Source: Trichosphaerium sp. ATCC 40318 (Eukaryota > Discosea > Flabellinia > Trichosidae). From it: a DNA stretch of 64,000 nt. The translations under genes were made by a program, and so were the position numbers. Positions 10,554 through 22,608 of this stretch are shown piece after piece. The DNA lies in the NCBI GenBank assembly GCA_038496445.1, contig JALMLS010000500.1:1-64000 (forward strand), in the 5' to 3' direction. Position 1 is the first letter of the stretch. Each line of letters opens with the position of its first letter. Below the pieces are notes generated by a model that was given only the letters and a program-made list of their open reading frames with translations, ran no database searches and was not told the DNA's origin.

Positions 10554-11654
10554 ATGTCCAGCGGAAATTGCTGTTCTGGAGGGCGAGGGCGAAAAAGAGC
10601 TGCTAGTTCGGCTTCAGGTAAGTGCTCAAATGCGTAGTGCTACCTCTGTGGTCGCGCAATATTACTCGTATTAACGTAATGTAGGAATAAACGTTGTAAA
10701 CGCGCAGCCTGTAGCAGCTAGTGAAGCCTACAAGCACGTGTTTAAGATTTTACTCGTCGGGGACAGGTAGGTTTAAATTACGTTCCCAAAGCTGTTTCCA
10801 GAGCACCTGGAATATTGACGTGGTTACTAGCGGCGTAGGAAAATCTAGTTTGGTTCTGCGATACTGCGAAGATAAATTCAGAGACCAGCACATAACTACT
10901 ATTGGTATTGATTTCAAGGTGCTACAGAAACTTAATCTTAAGAGTGGTGAACACAAACTTCAATTCTCACCTTTTTTTTTTTTCTTTTACGCTATCGAAC
11001 TTTTAACGAAAACTCACTTTGATTGTAAACGTACGTCACCAATATCGTTTGTAGGTGAAACTAGTTACAGTAGATGGTGAGAAGACAAAATTACAGGCAA
11101 GTAGCACACATAAGCAAAGTCGAATACTAATCGAAATAGATTTGGGATACTGCTGGGTACAATTTCTTTGTAGCACGTTTTTTTGTTAAAACGGCAATAG
11201 TCAAGAGCGGTTTCATACGCTCACTACAAGCTACTACAGAGGAGCGCACGCAATTATATTGGTATACGATGTCGCTCACAGAAAGTCTTTTGGTATGAAT
11301 AATTCTGGCAACACTTACTTACGTAGTTTGTTAAAAAGAGAACGTGGAGAAGTGGATGAGAGATATAAGCAAATTTGCAGCACCTCATATTCAATTAGTA
11401 TTAATTGGAAACAAATCAGACTTAGTGCATAGTCGTAAGGTAAAAGAGAGTGAAGGAAGGCAGCAAGCTAAGGTATTAAAAATGGACTTTTTTGAAACAT
11501 CAGCAAAGGAAGATGCCAATGTCGGTGCGTGCATAAGTTTGAAACAACAATTGACAGTGTGCTACCATTTTGACGCTTGACTATAGATGAGCTGTTCATG
11601 ACGGTTGCCCAAAAGGTGTATAAGGAGCGTCAAAATGATGATGGTTGGGAATAA
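10554..11654 (+). CDS. Rab-family small GTPase with N-terminal cysteines and no C-terminal prenyl motif
   Basis: Ras-superfamily GTPase. The start ATG (10554-10556) gives an N-terminal extension [19 protein letters not shown] before the core. G1 GDSGVGKSS is split by an intron, the switch I region holds TTIGIDFK, G3 is WDTAG followed by [21 protein letters not shown]4 is GNKSD and G5 is [20 protein letters not shown] is the Rab1/8/18/35-type RabF region. The protein ends [10 protein letters not shown] at TAA 11652-11654 with no cysteine, whereas most Rabs end in CC, CXC or CAAX for geranylgeranylation. The G3-preceding intron appears to use a GC donor (ACAG|GCAAGT near 11097). Membrane attachment, if any, might go through the N-terminal Cys pair; this is inference. 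Confidence 0.88.
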
Positions 11655-11860
11655 AATAAGCTTTCTCTTTTTTTTGGACGTTTGCTATAGTATTGAGCTG
11701 TAATTGTATAGTAAATATCCCAATAAGACAATGTTGTTGCAAAGATATATGAGTAAACCACTGAAACAAAAAAAAAAATATCTATTCTACATGCAGACAA
11801 TCACGACTTGCAACATAGTCTTTCTGTTGGTGATCTCTCTTTTTCTGACTAAAAACTTTG

Positions 11861-12977
11861 TTACTTCTCATGGCGTTTCTTGAATTTTTCAAAGACTGGA
11901 TCTCCAGCTAGCTTTTCTGCAGGCTCCCAGTTATTTGCATCATTAGAAAAGTTTTTCCATTTTACAAGATACTCCTTGCCCTAACACAAAAATGTCAGCA
12001 TTGTACAAATTACTGCTTGCTGAGTGGGTACTTTGCTACCACTGCGTTTTGCAAGGATTTGCTCCACTTCATGTATTTGTTGATCATTAGCAACAAGGCC
12101 ATGCTATCGGTGTTGGTTTAGTAGTGCATAGCTTAGGTGTGCAATATTTTTCTGCTGTTTTACCTTTTCAATATAGTTTGCAAAAGTAGTGTTACCAGCC
12201 ATAGCATCTGCAGGTTCCCATGATGCCTCTGTCATTGGAAAACCAGTCCATTTTACAAAGTATTCATAATCATCAGCATTGCTTGATTTTCTTCTCTACA
12301 TTGAACATAAGGACTAACACACATCAACCGTTTTATGTTGGCTTGTTTCTGTACAGCCAGTTTCTTTTTTTTTTTTTTTTTGATTGATAGTTGTGTGGTT
12401 ACCTTTGATTTTTTGCGTCGGTGTTTCATAATGTTTTCAACATAAAAGAATTCTTCTTCTTCTTCTTCTTCTGAACTTGAGGTGGTACTTGGGCTACGTT
12501 TACGTTTCTTAGGTGGTGCTCTTTTTTTTGGAGATTTTGTGGGCGTTTTCTTTCTGGGTGATTTATTGGTGCCATTCTTTGTCTTTGTAGGTGAATTAGA
12601 GTTAGAACGCAGTGTACGCCTGGGAGGGGAAGGTTCTCTGTCTTTGGCTTTCTTAGCCGCTTGCTATTTGGAGTACACGTAAGAACTCACTTACTAAAAA
12701 ACTTGTTGTAAAGCCATTGTAGAAGGAACACGTACGTATTTGATGAATACTACGTTATTTTTCAAGTGTATTTCGGGTTCCCTTGAGTTTGGAGTTAATA
12801 AGGTCAACTTACAAATGCTGTGGTACCATGTGATGTCTGAATAGCCTTTCCAAGCCACACGGTACTCTGTTTTATTCTATCGCGCTAGTAAGAACCGCAA
12901 ATCACTCTTACAGTCGCATTACGTACTCCTTTTTTCCTTTCAGCAAGTATTCTCTCAACAATGTACTCTTCAGACAT
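11861..12977 (-). CDS. triple-chromodomain protein
   Basis: Probable chromatin reader. From ATG 12975-12977, exon 1 reads MSEEYIVERILAERKKG, continued in the next exon by EYRVAWKGYSDITWYHS: chromodomain 1. A basic Ser/Pro/Lys linker follows (SPRKKTPTKSPKKRAPPKKR) and an acidic run of seven Glu. Chromodomain 2 starts with FFYVENIMKHRRKK and continues YEYFVKWTGFPMTEASWEP. Chromodomain 3 is IHEVEQILAKRSGSK then KEYLVKWKNFSNDANNWEP, ending FKKRHEK at stop 11861-11863. Each chromodomain is split by an intron at about the same place, which suggests duplication within the gene. The first aromatic of the methyl-lysine cage is Tyr in domains 1 and 2 but His in domain 3 by my alignment. The domains most resemble HP1/CBX; a target mark cannot be read. 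Confidence 0.82.
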
Positions 12978-13432
12978 GCTGTGCTCCTTGCGATGGTTAT
13001 CTCACAAAATACAATTATAACTGCTATAATTGACCTACGACGACTCGACTCCTGCGCGATAATTCTCCATCCTAGATAAAGACACACTACAGACAAAACA
13101 AGATGATTGAGATAAAAGTTAGAGACGAGTATTACTTGTAGCTTACTCGAAAAAGTATGATGGAACGCCTGCTACAGCGCATTTGTATCACGCCTTGAGA
13201 TAGATTATTCACAAGTAAATTATCAATCACATTTTTGTTGTGTTGCATTTCATTGGCTTTCTGGGATATTGTGTTGCAATGTCGTTCTTTCAATAGCGGC
13301 ACTATGGGTAAAACACAAGTGTTACAAGTTTTTGAGTAAAACGTTTATGTTAACTGTACGTCAGGTCAAATAATATGGAGCAAAGTTAGTTCATTTGTAC
13401 AAAAACCACCATATTGTTGTGCCACCAATTGT
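12978..13432. other. intergenic stretch
   Basis: Upstream of the chromodomain gene and downstream of the RasGAP gene. No convincing coding frame, RNA or repeat seen. Confidence 0.5.
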
Positions 13433-16400
13433 TTAATTTACATATTTCATTGGCAAGTCTCCTCTGCTGTTATGCTTCTTCTTATTGCTCTTTTTCTTTT
13501 TTGGAGCGTCTGATTCACCAACGCTGTGTGACCGATTTCTCGTCGCTTGCCTTTCCGAAGGTTGCAACACTTCTAGTAGAGATATAATCTTAAATTCCAC
13601 TCGCTATAGTACAAAAGTAAGTAACTAATCTAGAAGTATGGAGGCATACGTGTTCAGTCTTGTTGCCTGATTTGTGGAGCATCGAAAACATATTAGACTT
13701 GTTGGACATTATCCAACCGACCAAATCAGATAATGCACTCTTTTCGTTGTTCCATGCTACAGGTACACGAGTTTTACTTAGTCTTGCAGGTCTGGACATG
13801 GACCATTCTTGAATCCTGTAAAATGGTCTTTTCCATAACTCCTCGTCCAAATCCAAGTCCTGAATCCAATGTTTTGCTTTAGTGGAGATATTGCGTAGCA
13901 CATCAGCGACTAGCGCAAGTGTTCTCATTGCTTTACGGCCTGGGCGTGCTGTAATAGTTTAGTTCAAGTAATCATTATTATACACGTACAATTGGTAGTA
14001 ATGCCATATCTTGCTGGCCTCTCAATTGCCTTACAGAAGTAATTTATAAAAATGAAGCTGAACACATCCTGTGTTGTATTTCTGGCTAGAGTGTTTGCAA
14101 ATACCCACAGACCACTATAAAACAAAAGCGTGAGAATTACTTGCTACCCTCTAAGGATTGTTGTTTATTACCTTGGGCAGGTCGCGAGACCTTGTAAAAT
14201 CGCAGTGATAAAGTTGTCACTAGTGATACGCAATTTGTCCAGCATTGTAGCTTTGGCTTCAGGAGGTAACAATGTATTGTCGACCTAATAATTATTTTAG
14301 TCATTTCCTTTGTGTGAAAAGTAATTCACCTCAAGTTCCATGTTATCAGATACAATAGGTTCCACAAGTCTGGCCAACACTTGCTTCAGCCAAGTTTGAC
14401 AATATGACATTGAAAACTCTACAAATATTGCTTTTGACATACTAGAGTGGAGGTACTAAATGCTGTCAGTTTGGGTGTAACCTTTTTCAAGTACTTGGTG
14501 TTGAGAGTAATTGTTTGTGACTTCCACATCAATGATAGCCTCTGTGAGTACATCCATTTGGTATTCAGCATGGAATATAGTTACTAGCCACTTTGCTACG
14601 GACTTGATATTCATTAGTCCAAAAATAAATAATAGTCTTCACTTACATTTAATTCAGAGTCGTTGTTTGAAACAATTAGAGCATTTGTAATGGTCTGTGC
14701 CATTTCTTTGTTGTCTGTAAGTACGTTGATGAGTGCTAAAACGAGCGGAGAGCCTCGATCTAGATGGTAGCGTGTTAAATCGATTATTTAAGCAACAGAC
14801 TAAAAATCATACCACCAAACTTGATACTCCTTTTCGTTGTTTTACCAATGTCTTGCAACGAGCCCGCTTTGTGTTTATGAGATTTTTCACCAGGAATCTG
14901 AAGAGCAGGACCTTGGTAAAAAAAGAAAATTAGCTCAAAAGCTCAAAAAGGTTGTGCAACTTACTGACAGGTTTTGGACAGACGGCGTCAAGAACGTCTT
15001 CCAAACGATCCAAGAGGTGAGGCTTTATTACATCCGAAAAGTGAAAGTCGACTTGATCAGGCTAAGCAAGGAAGTAAGCACAAGATTCATTAGGATTAAC
15101 CAAATATTTAAATTAACACTTGAGTACGTACAGCACGCTCCTTGATTTGCTTTGTAAATTTTTCTCTGCGTTTGTAAATATGAGCTGTCATTGTTTTAAT
15201 GTAACCAGATCTTCCAGTCACTTGTGGTGGGTAGGTCATAACTTGTCCAAGGAATTCTTTCATAGGCTTATCATTTTTAATCAAGAACCTTAACACGACA
15301 GTAAGTGGTTTGTACTAAAAAGTAAGAAACAAGAAAAACTTACCTATTGAGCTCGGCCATATAAGGTTCCTTAAACTTGGTACCATTGGCTAGATTTTGT
15401 AGAACCTTACCAATGAGTAATAGTGTTCTTCTTGTCTGTGACAATAATATTAGCTAATTTGTTGATTCTTATCAGTTACCTCAATTGAATTAATCTCAGG
15501 GAGCTTAAATGTCTCTGGAGAAGCAACACAAGGACAGAAGAATCTCAAGAAAATAAAACCAGCCATCTATAAAGCAAATAGTTGTCAGAACCTCATGACA
15601 GTGTGATTGCAACTATGACGTACAGCAAGTTGGAGAGAGTCTGTACCAAACTTGGCCTTAACCTTTCCAGCAATATTGCTTGCAATCTTGATAAATGCGA
15701 CTGGCATGTAGTCTATAGACTTTAGGATCTCATCCAAAAATTCCTGTGCCATAGTCTCAAGGATAGAGATGTGGCTGGGATCATAGCGTTCGCGGTTAGG
15801 GTCAACCTTAATGCTTTCAGTTAGGTACGAGCACAGACAGCATTATTGATTTAAAAAACTAACCTCTAATTGTATGTCGTTGTCGTTGACTTTCTTTATG
15901 TGTCTACCCAAAGCAGTTTGCGCAAATTCTATACCGTTAATTCTAGTGTAGGCACGCAGAGTCCTAGATGGGAACTCTTCGGATCTGAATAATGTAGTAG
16001 GATCCTCTGTGGGCAAGAAAAGCAAGGTTAGCAATAGGCTGCACTCGGACGTTATACGCACTTCTTAGAGAAACTTCGGTTTCAATCATAAAGTTTATCA
16101 ATTCCAAGTCTCGGCTAGCACGTTGGTACAATTGAATGATACCTGAGTGTTGTTAAGTAATGGAACACGTTAAAGAAGTACGTGTCACATACCATACACT
16201 ACTTCCTCGGCTTCTTTGCCAGTCAGGAAAGCTCTTCCAAGCGCCTCTATGAGGTTAAAGCCTCGATTTGGATGCAGTAAAGCCTGATAAAGCGTTAGTA
16301 AATTACTTTCTATTGCGACTCGACTACTTACAGAAGATAATATTTGGGCTCTTTGTTCTAAAGACATCCAATATTCTGCTTCCGCTAAACCAATACTCCT

Positions 16401-16445
16401 TTCATCTTTTTCGTTTCCTTGTTCTTCGTAAAAGGATCTGCGCAT
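13433..16445 (-). CDS. tandem RasGAP-domain protein, second domain degenerate
   Basis: Likely stimulates GTP hydrolysis by Ras-type GTPases. From ATG 16443-16445 the first half is a full RasGAP domain: ILSSVSSRVAIESNLLTLYQ, the arginine-finger loop DPTTLFRSEEFPSRTLRAY, IDYMPVAFIKIASNI, FIFLRFFCPCVASPETF, and LLLIGKVLQNLANGTKFKEP. A linker follows (EFLGQVMTYPPQVTGRSGYI). The second half has the same order of elements: LVLALINVLTDNKEMAQTI, then YCQTWLKQVLARLVEPIV, then ITSDNFITAILQGLATCPRG, FSFIFINYFCKAIERPARYG and LALVADVLRNISTKAKHW. It lacks the LFR finger, and the FLR motif reads FIN, so it is probably not catalytic. The tail is Lys-rich (KKKKSNKKKHN). About 15 exons. The start is 56 bp from the stop of the next minus-strand gene. 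Confidence 0.82.
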
Positions 16446-16500
16446 TGGAATCAGTGATAAACAATATATGGGCTCTGTCTTTCACCCAAGTATCCTTTAT

Positions 16501-18625
16501 TTAGAAAGTGCACATGGGCTTAGACAGAGCCAAGCTAGATACAAAATACCCCGCATTAGCAAACATTTTCCCCCAATACTTTCTCGTTGAAAGTCGGCGC
16601 ATGCGTTCCCCACGTGCTGTAGAAGGTTTCTTCTTAACAGTTTGTGTGGGTACTTGGCTGTGAGATAATGCTCGCGTATGTGAAACGACCTTCCGTGGTG
16701 CATTACCGCGTTTTCGACCTGGGCAAGATATATATATAGAATAAAATATACAAAGACAAAATGCCAACCCTTTCGTGTAGTTTGAGGGGCGCTTGAGCGC
16801 AGCGAAGACTGTGCTTCTGCAATTCGGCGTCGCCTGGGAATAAGCTTTAGAGCTACCCTGGGACAAGCAAAAAGAAAAAAAAGGATACACATATAAATAT
16901 ATAATGATAAAAAGAGAAGCAACTCACGCTGTTCCTTGATATGATAGTTGTCCAGCTAATTCATGAAGTTAGTAAAACTTCCTTTAATTAATACTATATC
17001 CACTTACATTGTGCCTCCAACCGCTTTAAGCGTGATTGTAATGAAGCATTTTCCTGTGCCTTTTCAAGCATTCTATCCTCTAACGTAGCTATTCTACATT
17101 GCAGATTTTAGTAAAAAGAAAGCAGCGCTGGTTATTATTCTTACTCTTGTCTGGAGTTTTTCAACTCAAGCGCTTTTTCAGCGCTAGAATATGCCGTTTG
17201 GTTCTCTTTTTGAAAGAGAGTTCGCTCTCTAGCATCTTGTATTAGCAAACAAAAGGGACACAGAAACTACGATAATTCTTACTCAAGCAATTTGCGTATC
17301 TGTTCTGATTGATGTTTTATTTTGTCTTCCTTCAGCTCTATCAAAGTTTCCTTATCACTGAGTTCGTGTTCTAAATAGGTAAAAAGTTAGCGTAAATACC
17401 CCAAAAGAAACCTTTTTGAGTACCCAAAGCTTCTATGCGTTTTTGTTCAGATACACCTTGCACCTCCGTGAATTTATTCAGTTTTTCTGTTAAACCATTT
17501 TAGTACACAATAAATACGCTTTTTATTGTACCTAATGCCTCTCGGTTTTTTGTTACAAGCGCAAAGTGATCTCTACGTTCCTATGACAACGTGAGAATAA
17601 GCTGGAGAAACCTAAAAGCGTACCTTAAGCATCAGTTTAATGATGTACTTTGGTGTCTGTTGATAGTATGTTTTTAAGATATTAATATCCGGAGCTAAAG
17701 AAAAGAGGTCAGAGAGAAAATATTGAAATATTTATAGCTAGCAGCTTAAACTTTGCAATACACAAAAAATAACTGATTGCTAAAATTAAAAAAGACCGCT
17801 TACCAGCAGGCATATGTAATATTGCTTCTCCAGCGAATAAATACGCATTTTCACTACATTGAGGATTAGTAAAAACAGAAAATGAAATCAGTGCATATTG
17901 CGTCATATTGGACAAGTTAGTACCTTGTGAGAATCCACTCTCGCAGTTGTGACGCAATTTCGTCTGCTTTGTCACGGCTAAAAAGCATTATAATCTTTAG
18001 GTACGAATGAAACAAATTTGGTAAAAGAACTAAAAAAATGACGGAGAATAAAATATTTTGATTGTTTTTGGACGTACTGTTTGTGAAGAGCTGATACTGT
18101 AAATCCAGAGATTAACCCTGCGCTCTTTGCACTGGAAATGACGACTTGAAGTTTGTACAAAGCTCCTTCAATATTCTTCAATATATTGTCTAGAAAGGCT
18201 CAATCAGTTACCACGCTTTCGCAAAGGTCTCATAACACAAAAACCAGATTGATGGCAAAAAAGATTTGTTTTAGCTAATTGTCGGTGAGGTTGGGTACCA
18301 ATGTCTTCGTAGTGGGCAACAAAAGGTCTTGAGCATGCTTAGAATGGTATTAGCGGCGATAGTTGGTTAGGAAAGCAGTTAAAAATTAGCTAAAAACAAA
18401 CTACGCACCTGTGATCACAGATTGTAGAGCGAATACTTGTGTTGCCGCTATTCTACAGCTCTGCACAATTTTGTCTATAAACCCTGAATTACTTGCTTCT
18501 GCACCGGACGCATCTGCTTCGTCTGTTTCGTGTTTTGCTGTACGTATTATCTCGATTATTTGAGCACGGAGAAGATTCTGAAAGTCAGCTATCTCCATCT
18601 CAGGAGACGCTTGGTATGCGGCCAT
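16501..18625 (-). CDS. coiled-coil protein of unknown function
   Basis: From ATG 18623-18625 the protein starts MAAYQASPEMEIADFQNLLR and has a helical N-terminal half (DKIVQSCRIAATQVFALQS; KNIEGALYKLQVVISSAKSA; DKADEIASQLREWI; SENAYLFAGEAILHMPAG). A chain of short exons with strong heptad character follows (ERRDHFALVTKNREALG, FTEVQGVSEQKRIEAL, ETLIELKEDKIKHQSEQI, ATLEDRMLEKAQENASLQ). The C-terminal exon is basic and unstructured (PRKVVSHTRALSHSQ; TVKKKPSTARGERMRR) and ends LSKPMCTF at stop 16501-16503. I do not recognise the family. The layout is compatible with a cytoskeletal or motor-adaptor protein, for which I see no diagnostic motif. The exon around 18295-18360 is uncertain. Confidence 0.6.
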
Positions 18626-18782
18626 GTTGTAGACCAGTTGCGAATTGGGCCAAACGTCAACAAAGCTGGTATTTTTATTTTGGTGCGTAAATGCAGTGTT
18701 TTTTTTTTTTTCAACCCAAACGTCAAAAAATTTCTAGTGGCACGGCCTTGTAAACGAGCTACACTCAACATTAACGCCCATT

Positions 18783-21072
18783 ATGGCACAGGCACTTGGG
18801 AGGCGATGCTACAGTACAGACGTTGTACGAACAAACGAAAACACAAAAAAAGGCATGGGCATCTAAGGTGTAATAACTAATCCAGATAAAGCACTTCGAT
18901 CTAGAAAGTGGGACGCAGTGGTAGTTGGTGGCGGTCACAATGGCACGAATTTAGCATTTTTGGTGGCTTTTATTGACAAAACTACATTTTAGGCTTGGTA
19001 GCTGCCTGTTACCTCGCGAAACAAGGGAAAAAAGTGGCAGTTGTAGAGAAACGGCATGTGGTAAGCGCGCAAATCTCAAATAGAAGTTGACCTTAATTCA
19101 ACAGCTTGGTGGCGCTGCTGTGACGGAGGAAATAGTCACTGACTTCAAGTTTTCGCGATGCTCTTATGTACTTTCCCTTTTTCGACCTGAGATCATCAAA
19201 ACCTTAAAACTACACGACTATGGCCTCAAATTACTCCCAAGGTAAGGTAATTTTTATATTTGTGTTTCGTGGTACTTTCTCAAACACGTGTTTTTTATTT
19301 TTTCCATTCTAACGTTCGAAAAGAGATCCTTCATCATTTACTCCGACGCGTGAAGCATCAGGTGATTATCTTCTGCTTGGCAGTGACCCTAAGTTTAATC
19401 ACGATCAAATCGCAAAGTTCTCAACACAAGGTACTGAATAGTAACATGTTTTCTTCTTTTGTAACAAGCTTAGATGCTAAAAACTTTCCCAAATACGAAT
19501 CTCTTCTTGAACGTGTTGTGGACGTCATTGAACCAATACTTGATGAGCCACCCATAGATATGAGTCGAAAAAAACTAAAAGCAAGCATAAAAATCCAGGA
19601 AGATTCCTAACTTACAGTAGGACGTACTCTCTCAAGCAGCTTCAGCAATGCAACTCGTAAAGAGAATGAAAAAATCGGATGCCAGTGTATCAGATGTTTA
19701 CGAGATAATGTCCGCCCCTGCGTCAACAATACTGGACAGGTGGTTTGGTATGTTCAATTCTGCACAGTAAAAGCTCATTTTAGTTTAGAGTCGGATATTC
19801 TAAAAGCAACACTTGCAACGGATTCTGTTATTGGGGCTATGACAAGTCCTTATTCTGAAGGCTCAGCTTATGTGTTACTACACCATTGTACGTTACAGAA
19901 AATATCTGAATTATGCCTACAAGCTGATAGTTATTAGTAATGGGTGAAACTAATGGAAAAAGAGGTGTTTGGTGCAACGTTCAAGGAGGAATGGGTGGAG
20001 TTAGGTACGAATTTTTGTACATCTTATGACTTTCTCACAACCCACAGCCAAGCCTTATCAAGGGCAGCAACTGACTTGGGCGTCGAGATGTTTACAAACA
20101 CTAATGTAAAGGAGATACTTTGCAATAATGGCAACGCAAGCGGTATTCTCTTAGATGATGATACTGTGGTTGATTCCAAGATTGTGTATCCTTCCAAATG
20201 ATCACTGTAGTTGCTGTGTCTCATATTAGAATTTCTTAATAATCTAGACTATCCAATGCAACACCAGAAGTTACTTTTAATAAGTTATGTCGCCCTGAAG
20301 ATCTACCAGATTCTTTTAAGAAGCATGTTAAAGGAATAGATTACAGCTCAGCAACGCTGAAAATGAACGTAGCACTAGATAAGATCCCTGATTTTCTATG
20401 TTGTGTACGTTAATCGAAGAAAAACAGCTTACTCATGGCACCTTAACTAGAATACTCACGGCAAGGTTGGTCCACAACATCATGGCACAATTCACCTTGA
20501 AGGATCTATGGAGGAAATACATCAATCTTATGTAGATGCAGTAACAGGCATACCATCTAAAAACCCAGTTGTTGAGATGACGTATGTCGAGTTTTATTTT
20601 TCAAAGAAAGTGTACTCAAACTGTTTTTTTTAGAATACCTTCTGCTCTAGATAACACCCTTGCGCCTGAAGGGAAACATGTGGCTTTATTTTTTGTCCAA
20701 TATGCTCCGTATAAGTTGAAGCAAGGCCTGACTTGGGAAGATCCTAGTCTAAAAGAGAAGTTCGCTGATACTGTGTTTGATAAAGTGGAACAGTTTGCTC
20801 CTGGCTTCAAATCATCTGTAATAGGACGTGATATTCTGTCCCCTCTTGATCTGGAGCGTGAATTCTCATTGACAGGCGGTAATATATTCCATGGTAGCAT
20901 GTCTTTGAACCAGCTGTATTTTATGAGACCTGCACCAAAGTTCTCTCGTTACCATACACCCATTGATGGGTTATACTTGTGTGGTGCAGGTGCTCACCCT
21001 GGTGGCGGTGTGATGGGTGCATGTGGAAGAAATGCAGCACTGGCAGCACTAGCAAGCCAAAGTAGTTGGTAA
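18783..21072 (+). CDS. PYROXD2-like FAD-dependent oxidoreductase (phytoene-desaturase superfamily)
   Basis: FAD-binding amine-oxidase-type protein. A short first exon ([13 protein letters not shown] 18783-18785) could be part of a mitochondrial presequence. The dinucleotide-binding motif is [12 protein letters not shown], continued by [20 protein letters not shown] and [11 protein letters not shown]. Further segments are [48 protein letters not shown] and [14 protein letters not shown]. The C-terminal FAD signature is [19 protein letters not shown], ending at TAA 21070-21072. Length and order agree with PYROXD2-type proteins of animals, bacteria and some fungi; the substrate is unknown. The intron inside GGGHNG seems to start with GC (AATG|GCACGA near 18940). 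Confidence 0.9.
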
Positions 21073-21421
21073 TAAACTATTAATCTACCTATCTAAAAAG
21101 TGATTGCGTGTTACTGTTGTATAAAACAGTGAGTAATTAACAATAGGACTTGTTAGTGTCAAACAAGATACAATGCCTTCAACGTGATATCAAAAGGACT
21201 ACTAAAATCAGCTAAAATGCGACTTCTTGGACATTTGAACAACTCTTTGCAATGCTGCTGAACTTAGTGTATCAGGTTGATTTCTTAATTCTTTTTATTG
21301 ACTAAAATGTGTTGTGTTTGTAAGCTAGTGGTGGAAAACATATACTCATACTTGCCCAGAAAGGGTGTTTAAACCTCTAGTACTACAAAGATCAAAACTG
21401 ACAGTGTGCCCGTGGGTAATA
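21073..21421. other. intergenic stretch between convergent genes
   Basis: 3' flanks of the PYROXD2-like and F-box/MORN genes. Nothing recognisable. Confidence 0.45.
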
Positions 21422-22334
21422 TTAATGTTTAGACATGTTCGTTTTGATTTGGCCATTCACCAAGGAAGTAAATACACCCACCAAAGGCTCATGTTCTCTG
21501 GCTTTTCCATCAATATATTCACAATGATAACCTACAGTACTGTCTTCTTTAAATATCAGATGGTGTCCGTCTAAACATCCATCTATATAGAACATGTAGC
21601 AATGAAGTGCCCCAGACTTGTACCACCAACGATGCTCACCTACTCTTTTGTCATCCTTGTACCATCCAAGGTGATAACGCTTTTTATTACTATGCCAGAA
21701 CTCTGCCTTCCCATCTAACTTACCTTGTTTGTAGTAACATACAATGCTGGGTTGACAAACAGGGTACACCCACCACTTTGTGAATGCACCATGTTTCTTA
21801 CCATTAACATAAGTTGTATGCTTATACAACTTACCTGCAACAGACCACTCTTTGTAATCTCCATCAAGCATCCCATCTTTATAAAAGCATAACACTCCAA
21901 GCACAACTCTAAGCGTATCATCAAGGGAGAGTTTTCTGGGTCTGTGCCATTCTCGATATTCACCATGTAGCTTGTCATCCTTGTAATTACAAAAAACTCT
22001 AGGACTTCCTTTTGGGTACCACGTTTTGCTCTCGCCTACTTTTAAACCATGTTCAAAAGTACAGTGTCCATCGAATCCCCGTTTGATAAACAGTCCATGC
22101 TTATTTAATTCAGTATCAAATCGTGAAGTGCATGCTGCTTGGAAGGAGAGAAGCGGCCATTGATAATACACGCGATTAATCCAAAACGCAACGTCTGTCT
22201 CAGCATCTAGTCGGAAAATCATGTGCTGAAGCTCCAAAGGTAATGACAGTAAATGCAGGCCTTCAGGAGGATATCTTAAAGACTAGGTGAGTTAAATGCA
22301 CTACTTTTTGTACCATACAATCGCAGATCGGCAT
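21422..22334 (-). CDS. F-box protein with MORN-type (YwqK-like) repeats
   Basis: A short first exon (MPICDCM, ATG 22332-22334) is joined over a small intron (GTACAA..TAG) to one long exon. Near the N-terminus LLSLPLELQHMIFRLDAE fits an F-box. After it about seven repeats of ~22-25 residues follow the pattern G-x-x-x-x-W/Y...Y-K-D/Q-G-x-x-x-G (CNYKDDKLHGEYREW, CFYKDGMLDGDYKEW, TYVNGKKHGAFTKWW, CYYKQGKLDGKAEFW, GWYKDDKRVGEHRWW, FYIDGCLDGHHLIF). These are MORN_2-type beta-hairpin repeats, common in bacterial toxin-immunity-like YwqK proteins and, as I recall, in proteins of giant viruses of amoebae. It could be a ubiquitin-ligase adaptor. An origin by transfer is possible but unproven. Confidence 0.8.
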
Positions 22335-22608
22335 GGTCGACGTCCATGTTAAATAAGGCCCACTAGCAAGCCGTCGTGAAGTTTATGTTGTTTTTGAATA
22401 GGTTTGACATACAGTTGAATAAAAAAGGTGACAGGGCATTTTTGGCACTAATTCAAAAACAAGTCTAATTTAAACAAGCCTAAATCAGAATACCATTTTT
22501 CCAAAATCATAGGTTAGACGGACTCCATATACGTCAAGGACAACAAGCCAGAAATGTAGAAAATACAATTATTACAAACTTGATACAAGTATTTTTTTTT
22601 CATTTAAA

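Noticed and set aside
18783-18868. Reading the first oxidoreductase exon through to its in-frame stop as a separate 27-codon peptide
   Set aside because: A donor inside it (TACA|GTACAG) joins in frame to the FAD-binding exon, which is the simpler explanation.
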